In this document: one piece after another, positions 31,978 through 44,359 of the stretch
Layout of the letters: the number at the start of each line of letters is the position of its first letter
Position numbering within the stretch: position 1 is the stretch's first letter
Assembly (NCBI RefSeq): GCF_026914185.1
Contig: NC_070562.1
Span: 806,001 to 870,000 of the forward strand
Source: Puccinia triticina
Lineage: Eukaryota > Basidiomycota > Pucciniomycetes > Pucciniales > Pucciniaceae
Direction: 5' to 3'
DNA: 64,000 nucleotides
Translations under genes and position numbers: made by a program
Notes under the pieces: generated by a model
Databases searched by the model: none
Told to the model about the DNA's origin: nothing
The model's input: only the letters and a program-made list of their open reading frames with translations

Positions 31978-32333
31978 ATGATACCCCAGCCCAAAGTCTC
32001 CCAAAGTGGACCTTTCCTGCCCCTCCATCCCACGCACCGCCATCTCCTCCCTCAAACCACCGCCCGCCTGCCTACACCAATCCCACCCAACGGTCATCAA
32101 ATTGTCTGACGTACACCGGTGCACAACCACCATCATGGCCAGGCCCAACAAAACAACCACCTACCCCCTCCCGTCTTTGTTTGTCCTAAGTTTTTCTTCC
32201 ATTTCCATGCTCTTTGTTATCTATCATCCATCTCCGCCAGCCCCCCGCCGCTGACATTATTTTTTTCGTCCAATATAATTCCTCATAATGGTGCGCTCCA
32301 AATACCACATCCAGGTTCGCCGGCTCAGTTGGT
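31978..32333. other. Unassigned stretch between hAT and pseudogene island
   Basis: The C-rich sequence has short frames but no recognisable product. It may be the 5' flank of the pseudogene that follows. Confidence 0.35.
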
Positions 32334-32762
32334 GTAACTCGGCGCTCATTCGCGCCTACCATCACCTTTCACCGCACATCGGCATGGCTATCAAGCAGTG
32401 GGCTAAGGCCCGAGGGTCCTGAGACCCCTCCGGAAGCCAGGGGCCCATCTCCGACTCCTCATCACCTATCTCGAAGTCATCAACCATCTCACTAACCTCC
32501 AAAATCCCGACTACATCCGAGCCCATCCACACCTCATCCGCGTCAAGAATTCAGTCCAAGGAATCCACAGCAGCAGCAGAGCCCACTGAGCTGCTCAACA
32601 TCAACACCACCTTCGTCCCCGGAGTACCACTTGACTCAACACCACTCCGCACACGGCCTCGGGCGCACTGAACCATCTAGTGGGCAAGCTCCTCCTTGGC
32701 ATCTTCAAGTTCTAGGACCGCTTCAACTTTGACTCCCTAATCATTTCCGTCCGCGACGGACG
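32334..32762 (+). pseudogene. Cid1-like terminal nucleotidyltransferase (PAP-associated domain) fragment
   Basis: In three frames one can read HIGMAIKQWAKARGS, then LLITYLEVINHLTNLQNP, then LNHLVGKLLLGIFKF and FDSLIISVRDG. These match the order and spacing of the central and PAP-associated domains of Cid1/TUT-type non-canonical poly(A) or poly(U) polymerases (I.HWAKARGLNDP, NLQ, LGELLLGFF, ISVRDG patterns). The frame shifts at least twice and contains in-frame stops (TGA near 32421, TAG near 32715). The catalytic DxD domain is missing. It is a dead fragment. Confidence 0.65.
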
Positions 32763-32859
32763 CCCGCTTCGGAGACCGAGCTCTTTGCCCGCCGTCCAAG
32801 GCAAGCAAGACACGGGGATCGACTGGCTGCTTGCCAGGGTCAAGGGCGACCTGTCCGAC

Positions 32860-33108
32860 TAGTCCCGTGGAGACAGAGATCCGACGCACGGTGCTGGTGA
32901 TCCGGGAGCTGCGTCGGCGCCACCGTCTGGACTGCCACATCAGCATCAACACTTTCCGCACGGCAAAGGCCGAAGCAGCCGTCGCAGCAGGCGCGAAAAT
33001 TGTTAACGATGTCTCCGGCGCGGAAGCCGACAAAGCCATGCTCCCAACGGTCGCCCGCTTGGACGTGCCCTACGTGCTGATGCACATGCGCGGAAAACCT
33101 TGCCTGTC
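32860..33108 (+). pseudogene. Dihydropteroate synthase fragment (central part of a FOL1-type protein)
   Basis: The frame reads VETEIRRTVLVIRELRRRH, then ISINTFRTAKAEAAVAAGA, KIVNDVSGAEAD and LPTVARLDVPYVLMHMRGKP. This is the dihydropteroate synthase barrel: IDTF with substrate-binding Asp replaced by Asn, NDVSGG-like loop, and MHMRG. In fungi the domain is normally the C-terminal part of the trifunctional folate enzyme. Here it begins and ends abruptly, and it abuts the Cid1-like fragment within about 100 bp. It is nonfunctional by truncation. Confidence 0.8.
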
Positions 33109-33459
33109 CAGCATTTATTGGCTCGCTCTGTTGCATTTGGAAAAGTGAAAACGTCTTCCAAAAAAAATAAGTGAAGCTTTTCAAGACGTTAATCCAAATG
33201 CAACTTTTGAACCGCTTTGAAATTATGACATGTAGATTCCTTCTTTCCATCACCATCTTCACCACCATCATCACCATTTTTCTTTTTCATCTAACTGATG
33301 ACTTTGAATCAGGCTGTAAAATTGTTTTGTTGTTTTCAGTGTGGCCAGGAAGATGAACGATTCAGTGACGCAGAAGCCAAAAATTTTAGCACATTTACAG
33401 AGATGGGCAGCGGTGTTAGGAAGACACATTTGATTATAACGGCGGGCTGTTGTCGGCCC

Positions 33460-33720
33460 TTGTATCTGAGCAGTCGGACTCATCTGATGTCCATTGTGAA
33501 CTGCACCCCGGACTCGTTCTTGGATGGAGGGATCTCCTTGACGTTAGGGGATGCGGTGCGGAACTCGCTAGAGCACGGTGTCTGCAGGGGCCGACGTCCT
33601 GGACATGGGGGGAATTTCCATCCGACTGGCCGCGACAGAGGTCTTGGTGAACACAGAGATCCAAAGGACAGTGCCGGTGATCTGGGAGCTGTGTCGGCGC
33701 CACCGTCCGGACATTGTTTT
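33460..33720 (+). pseudogene. Dihydropteroate synthase fragment (N-terminal part), frameshifted
   Basis: The sequence reads RTHLMSIVNCTPDSFLDGG, the pterin-binding start of dihydropteroate synthase. After a frameshift near 33580 it continues AGADVLDMGGISIRLAATEV and VNTEIQRTVPVIWELCRRHRPD. The last block is homologous to the first block of the fragment at 32860, so the two pieces overlap and cannot be consecutive exons of one gene. They are two partial copies in the wrong order. Confidence 0.8.
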
Positions 33721-33759
33721 TATAGTATTTTCCAATTTTAGTTCTGTTGTTGTGCTGCA

Positions 33760-34200
33760 TCACAGTGCATCATACACTTGTTTTCTTGTAAGTTGTTTTG
33801 AAAATTTAATATGCTTAATTTTGCTGATTTTTTACACCGCATGTAAAATTGAATATTGGGTGGTGGAATTGATATTTTCGCATGATATTGATTTTACATT
33901 GATGTACAGAATTGTGTAAATCTCAAGAGTTTTGGGTGTGTCTGCAGTTTTACATTGCATGATTTTTGCATGGTACGTAGGATGTAAAAAATAGACTGTA
34001 AAATTGCAGGGTGGAAAAGTACCCCTGTGATTTTACACAGTGGCTTTTACATTGGGTTGTTTTACATGCTGTGATATTTGTGTAACCAAATGTAAAATTC
34101 ATGAAATTGCACCAATTATTGAATTTTACATGCTATGCATTTTACATGGTTGATACAATGTAAAACATAGCATGTAAAATTCAACATCCCCGTTTATAAT
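33760..34200. repeat. TGTAAAA/TTTTACA-rich non-coding repeat
   Basis: Over a dozen TGTAAAA or TTTTACA strings occur in both orientations, ending at GTTTATAATTGGGCCC. Composition and end resemble 12120-12240. It looks like a decayed foldback, but I could not define termini. Confidence 0.45.
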
Positions 34201-34690
34201 TGGGCCCTCAGAGGTGATTGAAGTTCACAAAGTCTCCGGTGGACAGTACAAGATTTCCACCTCTGAAGGAGGGACTTCATGAGAAATGGCAGGCAAGATT
34301 GATTGTTGGCAAAATGATGTACAAAGGCTTCTTGTGTTTTTGTCCAAGTAATCACATAACAAATGAAAAAACAAGAGCGGTGTTGGCAAGAGACGCCAGC
34401 TTTATTTCTATAGCTACACCGTTATGCACCTGTCAGCCACACGCTCGGCGGTGACATTGATTGAAGTCTGATATTTGCACAACAAAAATGTGTCATCAGA
34501 AATGGTGAGGATCAATGAATCAGTTTGGAACAAGGACTAAGTCATCAAAGCAATTTCAAGAGGATTGTGCAAGACTGATCATGCTCACCTCCTGCAGAAT
34601 TAAGGTATACAAAATCACAGGGAAGAGTCGATTCTTGATTAAGCAACCCGCCGCCGATTAAATTTCAAGAGATTTTGCATACAAAAATAT
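34201..34690. other. 3' side of the secreted-protein gene, otherwise unassigned
   Basis: I see no independent gene. A CTGCAG acceptor on the minus strand near 34595 could start a further exon of the gene to the right. Confidence 0.35.
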
Positions 34691-35106
34691 TGTACTCACG
34701 TCCTTGAATTCAAACCCATACTTCTCGCAGCAGTAGTTATTGTCCGCGTCAGTGCCGAGGCAGTTGTAATTCCCTTGTCCCTCGTCGTGTGCGGGAACAA
34801 CTGGTTTTTCCAGATTCAACGCATGTGATTCCAAGAAAAAAGAATGGGTACGTATTTCACTGTCCATGCTCATGAAAAGTTTCAAAGAGGAACCCAACAC
34901 TTACAGTAATATAATTTGGGGACAACTATAGGATGTTTTGCCGTGGGTATTGTGGTCACGACGACTTGTCCGCATGCTGGGACGCCATGATATATTTCCA
35001 GGTCATTTTTTGATTGAGCTGGACATCTGAATTTTGCTTCCGCTTTTGAGAGCTGGCAAACCAGGACCATGGGGATAACTATGACTGATGATGTTGAAAA
35101 GTGCAT
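34595..35106 (-). CDS. Small secreted cysteine-containing protein (effector-like candidate)
   Basis: The ATG at 35106 opens a typical signal peptide: a short polar start, then the hydrophobic core VIVIPMVLVCQL, with a cleavage-like AEA at about residue 24. Exon 1 ends at 34905 before GTAAGT. Exon 2 (about 34800-34701) begins after AACCAG and ends before GTGAGT, in frame with exon 1. The mature part has Cys residues in FRCPAQ, PACGQ, NYNCLG and YCCEKYG, a spacing often seen in rust haustorial secreted proteins. The third exon and C-terminus are uncertain. Secretion is inferred from the leader only. No family was recognised. Confidence 0.55.
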
Positions 35107-35860
35107 TGTGCGGTTGAGGAAAGGGGATCGAAAAGTTTTCGGCAAAAAAAAACAGGAGAACTATAATAAGCAAAGGATGTGTGTCTAGATGCAAAGGCTA
35201 ATCTTCAATTTGTAAGCTATTGATGATTGAGTGCGCTGGTGTAGGTTGAGGGGTGGAGTGATGGGCGAGTCATCTCTGTAACAGTCTACTGGCTGTCTGG
35301 TCAAGTGGTCTGTATTTTGCAGCTTGGCCGCAAAAGCAGCTTGCGTTGCCAACCATTTCTAACCCTTGATGTTGGCCCAATAAATTCTTGTCGGCCATAG
35401 CTGCCGAATACAGCTGGTATCCTCAACTCTCCTTCTTTCCCTCTTCATAGGTATGTACATAAGTATGTACATGTCTGCGGTGTTCTCTCTTACTGTTCAC
35501 TAGGTCACGGTACAAGGCGCCAGCGTACTGATTCGCCACAATACGCTAGACACCCGTACCTACTAGGCTACAGATACATACATACATACATAACGCACCC
35601 CAAAATCATGTGCCATGGCACCAGCGGTGAACTACTTGGTAACGGTGACCCTGTGACGCCGGTCGCCAACTCCTCATTGGCGCCAGTGGGGACAGCTTGG
35701 CCATTGGCCGATTTGGGCGTCATAGTAGCGACCAGGCCAAATTTGGTGCCCTCGGACCAACAAACCGACAACAAAGGGCCAGGGATTATGTAAGCTCGGG
35801 TGGCTAAGCTCGATCCAACCAGCATCGGCCCTATAGGCTTCAGCATCGAGAAAACGAACG
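35107..35860. other. Intergenic stretch
   Basis: Between the secreted-protein gene and the F-box gene I see only short simple repeats (GTATGTACATAAGTATGTACATG near 35450 and ATACATACATACATA near 35580). A frame at 35608-35793 is not supported by any family or splice context. Confidence 0.4.
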
Positions 35861-36298
35861 ATGGCCCTGTTGACCAATCTACCAGCTGAGCTGCTCAAGA
35901 AGATCATTGACTACATCCTGGAAGAAGGGCCCTTCGTGAAGGACTATGGGTGGTACGGCCATGAGCGGAAGCAAGATATTCGTTTCAAGGCAAAATACCT
36001 ACCCCCCCCCCCCCCCTGCCGTAAGCTCCGCCTCTGCCCCAAAATATGAGAACAATGCTGACTTGCTCACAGGAGCGACAACCCTCCTGGCCAGAGGGTG
36101 AGCCATCTTTCCTAGGTGCTCAACAGCCTGACTCACATGAACCGTACCCCATTGCTTGCAGGTCTGCCATATATATCCAATCCGATACTACCCCTTTGTT
36201 CGGTCAACCGCGCCTTCGGAAAATACGCCCAGCAGGCGCTGTTCACCCATGTCACCTTAGAGGACCAATGGCAGGCCAGTCTATTCTATCAGGCACTC
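35861..36298 (+). pseudogene. F-box/LRR-like gene, 5' part, split by the KDZ transposon
   Basis: Exon 1 starts at ATG 35861 with the F-box motif MALLTNLPAELLKKIIDYIL. It reaches a GTAAGC donor at 36021 after a run of 15 C. Its 160 nt are not a multiple of three, unlike the exon 1 of intact paralogs (243, 219, 252 nt), so the C run has probably slipped. The 25-nt exon 2 and exon 3 (from 36162, PLCSVNRAFGKYAQQALF) follow the family pattern. Exon 3 stops at TATCAGGCACTC, where an 11.5-kb transposon with an AGGCACTC duplication enters. The gene continues at 47808. Confidence 0.88.
36291..36298 (+). repeat. Left 8-bp target-site duplication of the KDZ unit
   Basis: AGGCACTC here is repeated exactly at 47800-47807. 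Confidence 0.92.
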
Positions 36299-36485
36299 CA
36301 CCTGACTGGTCCCTATAAACCTTCCCCGAAGCATACATCGCGCGCGAGCGAGAAGCCTCCTTGAAGGGTGAAATGCGGGTATTTCTACAGCATGCCGAAC
36401 ATGCGAGAGATGGCCGACATATCCCCGCTTCTGCTCCTCAAGTTCGCAACTCACCCACTCACCCTTTCATTTATAAGACCCTTAC
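36299..36485 (+). repeat. Left terminal inverted repeat of the KDZ unit
   Basis: About 187 bp, inverted relative to 47613-47799, with three mismatches. A 32-bp subterminal string just inside (AAAGACTTACACAAAAATAA, about 36489-36520) recurs inverted at 45756-45786. Confidence 0.93.
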
Positions 36486-36892
36486 AAAAAGACTTACACA
36501 AAAATAAAGGGTCATACAACCCACTGAATTATTTCTCACTAACCACACGTCCACTCATCGTTTCGGTCCTGTTGAAACAAGCTCTCAACAACTTTGCTTC
36601 GGTCCTTTCGAAACAACCCAATGCCACTCGTTGAGTAAGTTTCTGCATATTGGTGCCCGATTTCTCCATCAGGACTTTTTTCCAGTTTTTTTTTTTCTTG
36701 TTCAGGTTCGTTTGGCCTCACGTGTATGATTTGATGTTATAGATTTAATTCTTATGTATAGCTTAATCTAACATGTGAAATGTAATAAATCAGATAATAC
36801 ATGTGAACATCTTTGAGAAGATACAGCTGATTGCAAGATGGGAGGAAAGTGAGAGGTTGTTCAACAAGAAAACACAATGATTATGCCTTTTA

Positions 36893-39800
36893 CTATGCAG
36901 CTTCATCTGGCCCATTGTCCGCGTTCTCGACATTTTCTTGACCTGACCCATTTTCCCCATTGTCAACATCTTCGCGACGTTCTTTGATTTCATTTTCTTC
37001 ACCCTCTTCGATTTCATTTTCTCGATCCTCAGCTCCCTCTGGGTCGACTTCGTTCTCCTGAAAAGTCAAGTTTTCCAAGGCATCGTTAATGCCCCCAAGA
37101 TTTTCTCTTGTAAGTTGATCCTTAATGGAACCAATCGACTCAAACCAAGTGTGATTGGCCTTTGTGTGCCGGGTGCGAGTCTTAATCCAGAGTGTTTCAA
37201 CGTCCGGCATCCAGGAGACCATTAGCTTCTTGTGTTTGTGCAAATGCGACTTGAGTTCTGAATGAAGCATGCGCAATTTTGCCTTCATTGGAAAAGTCGG
37301 CAGTATTGCGGCAAAGCGATTGTTCAAATCAAGTGGTTCTTCGTACTCGGATTCAATCGAGGCAAGAGTCGACATTACCAAGTTCCAATAATCGGTAGCC
37401 CAGCTAATCATTCGGTCGAGTTCTTGAGTGAGCAGGGCAATTTCTTCTTCTACTCGATCAAGGAACAAGACTGACTTGATCCCCTTTCTAACAAGAGGAT
37501 CAAGAGCCCATGGGGCTCGAGCATGGTAAAAGTGGCCGTCAGTCCAGAGGGGGTTGTCCAAGTCCATGGCGAGAAACTCTGAGAACGAAAGGTCCTGATT
37601 CTCGGGAAGTAACAGGTCCGGCGGACGAAACGCAGTGAGATATTGCCTTCGACACTGGTTGAAGTTCTTGATTGCCTTTTCCACGGGACCTTTGCGACGT
37701 TTGATAGCCGCTAGAATCTTTTCCTTCAAACGAGTACCCGCAATGTTTCCAGGCTGGGCCGTCAGGAGAGGCTGCCTCTCAGCTTGAACTTCGATTGCCT
37801 GAGCATAAAGCTCCGATTTAGCCTTCCACAATAAAGTCAACATTCCTATTTCGCTCGTTTGATCTGCACAAAGCTCGTTGTAATCCTTGCCGAGTGAGAG
37901 AGCTAGTTTGCGCTGGGCTTCCTCTCGCTTCGCTATACCATCCAGGACTTCGTCAAGTTTGGCTAAAGTGGCTGGCAATTCACCATGTAGAAGGCGATGC
38001 CTGTAAAAATGTCAAGAATGTCAGACAATCTAAATTGGAACCAATATAATCTGATTCACTTACTTTAACGAGCTTATAACCTCTTCATTCTCAAAAAACT
38101 CGGCCAAAAGCTTTTTTGAAGCTTCTTTGATGTCTTCCTGCTCAAGCCCCACACGCACCTGATCTTCCCACTGCAAACGGAAAAATAAAATGGTGTAACA
38201 TCCATTGCCGATCGGATTTTGCATCTGAAGTAATTCAGTCAACACTTCCTTCTTGGTATCGCGGCGGGCAAGTGCCTGATCGAACTTGCACAAAAGCCAC
38301 GCAGCTTATGTTCCAAGAATCAGTCAAATATTCAACAAGTTAGTTGGAAAGAAACTTGAAAGACTCACCTAGTTCGGCAATACTCTGCTGATTGCGGTAT
38401 TTGCACTTATGGTCAAGTGTTCCCAGTCAATTGTTCCTTGACGCGTACCTCAGGGGACCAACCTGTGGTGAAAGAGACGACCAAAGCCGCTCATTTGACT
38501 CGCCATCTGATAATCCCCACCCCTTTTGATATTGGGGGTTGTATTTGAGCTGGCACGGCCATTCGTGAACGTAAGCGTGGAAAACAGAGGTTCCAAATGA
38601 AAGTCGTTTGCGCGATTCTGGGAAGATGTGACGCTATCCCTCAGAAGGAGAAGAAAGTATGAGAATAGAATTGAGATGGGAAAAAAATCTAAATAAATAA
38701 AAAAGAATTACTTACCAAGTTCATGTACTTATCTAATGAACACCCAAGATCATATAATACACCTACGGGTCTCTTGGGACCGATGTTGTCCAACAACCGT
38801 TTGATTATAGCCAATGGAAGAGCACGATTCTCGCCGGTCCCATGGATGTTTGCTAGATACACCACCGAGTCGTGACAACAGCAAGAGCCCATGAGTCCGG
38901 TGTCGTCACAAGATTTCCAGGTGGTTTCATTTCGGTTATTGTTCCCCGCTTTGTGGCTATCTGCACATTTGTCGGACTAAGTCACAAAAATGATCAGGCT
39001 AGAAAATCAAAAGTTAAAATAAAAAATATCTAGACCTACTTTTTTGCGCACTTTGTGTACCCTTTCTTGGGTGGCGATATAAGTTTTGACACCTTCCAGA
39101 TTGCTTGGCTGAACAAACATGTCGGGGGTAATCAGGGGAACTGCATTTCTTGCAGCCAGTTTTTGATGTCAATGTTGAAAGTTACCGTCGACCAAAATAA
39201 TCAACTTGTTGTTTACGGATTCAATTCAATCAATGCCTGTATTTGAGCTGGGTCCAAAGCAAGCCGGACATGTCCCCGAGGCCAATTTCTGAGTATTCGT
39301 GAGATTCAAAGTTTTTTGTATAACGTCGACGTTCATATCGAGTAGTTTCCGGTAAACCAAGATTGAAGAGGATAGGCATTGCGTGAGATCTCTCCCCTGT
39401 GTTATAATAATCAGCTCTTATGTTTTTACACCGTCAAGACATCTAATTTACTCACTGCTGTATTATTTTTATTCCAGAGCACTTGGGATCGCTCTTCGCT
39501 GAAGATCCTTTGAGTTTCAGTGAAAGGCTGCATGCGGACGTTCGAGTGCTGCCAAGAATAGTAGTGGTAGGTCAGGAAGCGCATTGAGAACCCTGTCGTT
39601 GGATTTACTGGAGAGCTGGCGAGAAATCCAGTTGCAAGTAGCTGCACTGAACGCGGCATGCAGGGGCAAAAAGCATACTTCATCCGTTGCTGTCCTGAAA
39701 GAATTGAAGAGACAAGACATTGAAAAAGAGTTTATTTACTTGAGCTTCAATAAAATTATTAGCAAACAGAATTGATATGAACTACTGACCTGTATTATCA

Positions 39801-40381
39801 ACAAGATCAACAAACTGGTTGAATCGCGGAGTGTCATCGTTGCACTTGCAGAATTTGGAGGTAAACGAATCAAAAGAGCAAGTCGCCGTCCAGTTCCGGG
39901 TTTTTTCTTTGAGCCACAGGTATGATGAGAACAACTTTGACATGCATTGATCCCAGTGATTGACTCGAGAATGATGAAAATTGTTTCGGTCGTGTTCGCG
40001 GATCGCAGCAGTGATTGTAGGATCAAGACGGAGGCCTCCAAATGGTTTGGGGACGGTGCTGGGAGCGATCACATCCCACGGTATTGAATCCCAAACGGAA
40101 TTGAGGTCAGGAGAAGCCATGGAATCCCCAGAAGGCCCTTCGAGCTGAGAATCATCCTGCTCGACATCGCCGTACGGCCTGAAATTGGCGAGATTTGTCG
40201 ATTTTGGCAAGATGGCTGGTGGTCGAAAATTCCCGGTTTTCAACGATTCAATTGTTTGGCGGGATAGAAGGTCGCGATCCTTGTGTCGAAGCCTTTTCTT
40301 CCTCTCCCGAACCGTTTCGTGTTTGAAGGGATTTAACTTGGCGGTCCGCACCGTCTTGAGTTGAAAGATCCTAATGTTCTT
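36893..40381 (-). pseudogene. KDZ transposase (Kyakuja-Dileera-Zisupton), one in-frame stop
   Basis: Read from about 40381 downward, exons give a basic N-terminus, then the CxC1-type cysteine cluster (TATCSFDSFTSKFCKC, then FCPCMP). The catalytic core follows, with CPACFG, a first Asp in LVDGNFQ, a CCCHDSVVYLANI block, a second Asp in VLYDLGCSLDKYM and Glu in GWGLSDGESNERLWS. The C-terminal half is long and helical with an acidic tail ending at TAG 36893. Several short introns separate the exons; exact borders and the start codon are uncertain. A TGA at 38427-38429 interrupts the conserved LRYASRNN segment just after the catalytic Glu, in a TTGA context. Otherwise the gene is well preserved. 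The stop may be a natural disabling mutation or a missed intron. Confidence 0.85.
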
Positions 40382-40989
40382 ATTGGTGGTTTTGCTTCGG
40401 AAATGCAGTAAAATAAGCTCGAGCCAAATATGTAAATCTATGTAAATGTATACATGCAAACTATATAATTGGATATGTAGTGCATAGGCCATATTCAGCA
40501 CACCGGTGATTCAGTACCGGTGCAAATGAGCAGATCAATTCACAATGTCAGGTGTTTGAGTACCACGCCAAGGACATCCAGTCAGAAAGAGGCAAAATCA
40601 GATGTGCTCTTTCATATTCTGAAATAAAAATTCTGGCATGGATCATTTATTGGATTTTTTGAAGCATTAAAGTGCTGGTGGAGCTGATAGTTAATGGCAG
40701 GAAAAAGAGTGCAGAGTATGTACAGTTTGTTAAAGTTAATATTTACGGGTGATCAGTAATAAGATGCAGAGTACAATTTCAAGTTTGATAATTGTGATTA
40801 TGAAATTAATATCACAAGAGTTGTTTCTTTTTTGGAAGTTATTTCAACTCAAGCAGAAAAAAGTACTCATGACTGCTGAAGAGTACTATTTAGCCAGTTG
40901 GAGTACATGAAATCCATTTGTAAAAAATAATAATAATAAGCTTCTTTGGAGTATCATGAGGGCAGGCATGATTTTGTTTTTAATCATGT

Positions 40990-41105
40990 GAAGATGTTGC
41001 ATGTATTCCAATTAGCTGGTGGCCATTGGTGGTGTGCTCAGATTTCAAAGACTTGGTTTTCATCAATGACCACTAGCTAGTTGGAATGCATGCAACATCC
41101 TTACA
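40990..41105. repeat. Inverted repeat inside the KDZ spacer
   Basis: GATGTTGCATGTATTCCAATTAGCTGGTGG is followed about 60 bp later by its imperfect complement around CCACTAGCTAGTTGGAATGC. This is probably a small MITE. Confidence 0.65.
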
Positions 41106-42022
41106 TGGTTACAAAACACTTAATGTGCCCTCATCCTTTGTTGTTGTTTTTTGGAGCTCAGGGTTTTTTTTTCAAAATATGTTTCACATATCTCAATGTG
41201 CTGTTGAGCCTTGGTTCATATTATATGTGTTCAGATTACACAAAAGTATTTTTCATCAATGGCCACTACTCTTACCAATTGACATGCAGCATCCATGATG
41301 GTTACAAAACATTGATTTTTTTCCCTCATGCTTTATGAAGAATTGTAAAGTCTTGTTTTTGTCAGAGTATATCTGATTCTGTCCAACTGGCTAATGTTCA
41401 TGCTCCACAGTCAAATATACCATATCAGCCAAAGTCATTCAAATGTGACCACTTCCAATTAAGATAAAGTCTGGAAATATTACTTCAGATTCCAGTTTCA
41501 CCAACTTTAAATTATATTCTCTATCACAATCATCCTCAATCAAACACTTGAACTCACCATAACTACAGTCTACGCCTGAATGGCTTTTCCTGCCAGTAAC
41601 TGTTAGCCTCATTCAAACTTTCAATCCACCAGAAATATTTTACTATTATTTTTTCCCCAAAATTTACCCAAGAATATGAAATAGAAAATATGAAATTCTC
41701 TCCTATCAACTGTAATGCCTTGTCTTGGTTCCCAAACTCCTACAATTTACTTCCACAGCAAGATGTACCCTGCCTACTATCCACAGTACCAGTACTTCAA
41801 GCCTTCATAATCTTGATTCCATAATTGATAAATGAACTTTTGTTTCAGAATATGAAAAAAACACATATAATTTTCCCTCCTCTCAGCTGGAAGTCCTTAG
41901 TGTGGCACCCATACCTTAGTGTGGCACCCATACTCCTTCAATATAATTCCATTTCAAAATATATCCTACCAAATATCCACCACGCCATCACTTCAATCCT
42001 TGATAACAATTAATCCACAATT

Positions 42023-42168
42023 GGAGGACTTCCCGCTGATCTGGAAACCCAGATTTTCCCAGATTTTGCAGGGAAATCTAGGCAGATCTAGGATTTGGGA
42101 ACATTGAGCCCAGATTTCCCCGCAAAATCTGGAAAAATCTGGGTTCCCAGACTGACGGGAAGTCCTCC
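42023..42168. repeat. Foldback MITE, about 146 bp
   Basis: GGAGGACTTCCCG at the left and CGGGAAGTCCTCC at the right are followed inward by complementary AACCCAGATTTTCCCAGATT blocks. The arms are about 60 bp around a 25-bp loop. The whole element is nested in the KDZ spacer. Confidence 0.8.
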
Positions 42169-44359
42169 CTTGTTTCCTTGGATTTCATTTTAGAAATTAA
42201 ACCTTTTATGTTCTTATTCAATCTTTAGAAATTAAACATTTTATGCTCTTATTCAATCCAGGTTTTAATTGAATTCATGTTGAGGAGCCCAAAAAGGGGT
42301 TACACTGGAATATACACGTAACACTTGTACATGTATGTAACACTGTTCATTTATTTTCTAACCCTTACCTCTTCAGTTTTCATCAGCTCCATCGCACCAT
42401 CCTCATTTTTAGGCGGTTTAATTGCTTATCTCCACGCTGATACCTCCGCCCACTCGACCATACATCTGATACATCTGATATGGATACGTTCTCATTCAAC
42501 TCCGGTTTCCATGGTTCTCACGACGGCAGTGTATCTGACCAAGCCGATATTCCAGTTCCAACGGTATTTCAAGGCCAACAACACGCCCTAGGACAGCCAA
42601 CCAACTCTGATAATCACAGACTAATATCCGAAACAGGTTTGTCCAAAGTTGTATCGGTCTAGTATTAATATCTTGAGGTTTCAGATTCTCAAATATTCTA
42701 ATCCCTTTGCAGCCTCCGACGAAAGCCTTCGTGGAACGATGGCTGATACTGAAGACCCAAAAGAAGCGCGTCCGGGTCCAGACAAATCTAAACTTACAGC
42801 TACTCAGATGGCACACTTTCTAACGTTAGATCTCTCAAGCCTTCGTGCATCTGCGGCTTCCTACGCCACTCGGAAACGTATGACCGATGAGATGAAGGAG
42901 GAACTCGAAGAAATGTATTACGAGTTCCAGTGTGAAGTTGCCCGGCTAGCTATCCAAAATCGAGTCGGCTCTCATCTCTACTTCGATCACTTGGGTCAGA
43001 CTCGAAAGGTCAGAGGTGGCACATCCTGGAATAACTTCCAGAAATATGATCCTGAGGCACAGAAGCTATTTGATGAATGTCAGTAACCAATTTCACCTCT
43101 CTTATGCACGGAGAAAACTGAATTCTTTCGTGTTCGGATTTTCTAGTTGGTCGCGAGCAGGGTCGTTCAGAGGTATCTGCTCTATGGGCCACCAAATCCT
43201 TGCCGCAAAAGCTTCGCTATCGAGACATGGATTATTTGAAAACCTTGCGTGAGGTATCAACCGGATCAGCAAGCTCTAATGCTCCCCATCTCGAAACTGT
43301 ACTACACGCCCCTCTAGATCAAGAGAATGATCCGGTACGTTTGAATGGACGAATCCAAGTTTCCAAGGTCTCGTTACAGAAAACTGCCTCGTTGGTTTCG
43401 GAGTGGGTAAAAAAGACCCAAAGTGATGTAAGTTCATTCAATCTGGAAGATTTGTAACCACATTCTGACAGTCACTTCTCTGCAGTTGGACTCTTTTGCA
43501 TTCTTCCACCAAGTCAAGGGTTTTGTGGTCATTGCTTTGTGCCATCCAAAGAGCCCGATTTTTCATAAATTTGGATCTCCGGTTGGCAATCGGTTTCTAA
43601 GGATGTTGGCTCAACAACGAGAGACGGACGCGGCCGCTGAGTTTCATACCTGGACGGCGGCCCAAGCCATTCAAGTTAGTAAAGGTTGTGCCAGTGGGGC
43701 AGGTGTTCCACCAACAGGCCATACCGAGATTTTTGATGATGTTTCTGAAAAGTTCCGAGTTGGTAAGCACCATCATTTTCTTTTTTTACTTGCACCTTTC
43801 TCACTTGTATTGAATGGGCTTGCAGGTAAACATAACAAAAATATTTCGGCTATCCGTCACAAGCTCAAGGATTTGATCTGTGAGTATATTTGACCAATCA
43901 CTTATCATCTCCCTCAGATCCAACTGAAATATGATTTTCTATCTACAGATATCGCTAGTGGTTGTAAGATTCGCGCTTCATGGCCCGGTGAAGACACAGA
44001 TCATGACTTAAGACGCCTGAAGATTTCACTCAAAATCGACCACAACGAATGGAGCATTGTTCCAGAAGATTTGAAACAGCCATTGGTGAAATTAAGTTTG
44101 GGGCAGGCAATGGGAACCTTGGCTTGTTTGGGATTGAACAAGATTCACTTAACCTACCATCCTGACTGGGAGGATATACCACCCCGCCCCCACCGAAAGA
44201 ATAAAAAGAGGAAGAACGTTGGCAAAGGCAACAATGATACGGAACATACTGCCCACAATCATGATCATCCACCTCAAGGCAAGCGCCCTTGCGTCCGTGA
44301 CAGTTCCCCAGCAATTGACGCTCCTGCGACTGATCTGAGAAACGGTCTGGCCGATCTGA

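Larger units (their letters stand above)
40502..42479. other. Non-coding spacer between the two divergent KDZ-borne genes
   Basis: This 2-kb AT-rich stretch separates the KDZ transposase from the second gene and should hold both promoters. It contains two foldbacks described separately and a repeated block: 41090-41130 and 41280-41310 both contain GCA(A/G)CATCC near ATGGTTACAAAACA. I see no gene. Confidence 0.5.

Noticed and set aside
35568..35907. Overlapping ORFs just upstream of the split F-box gene
   Set aside because: They are open on both strands with no conserved pattern, and are better explained as promoter sequence.
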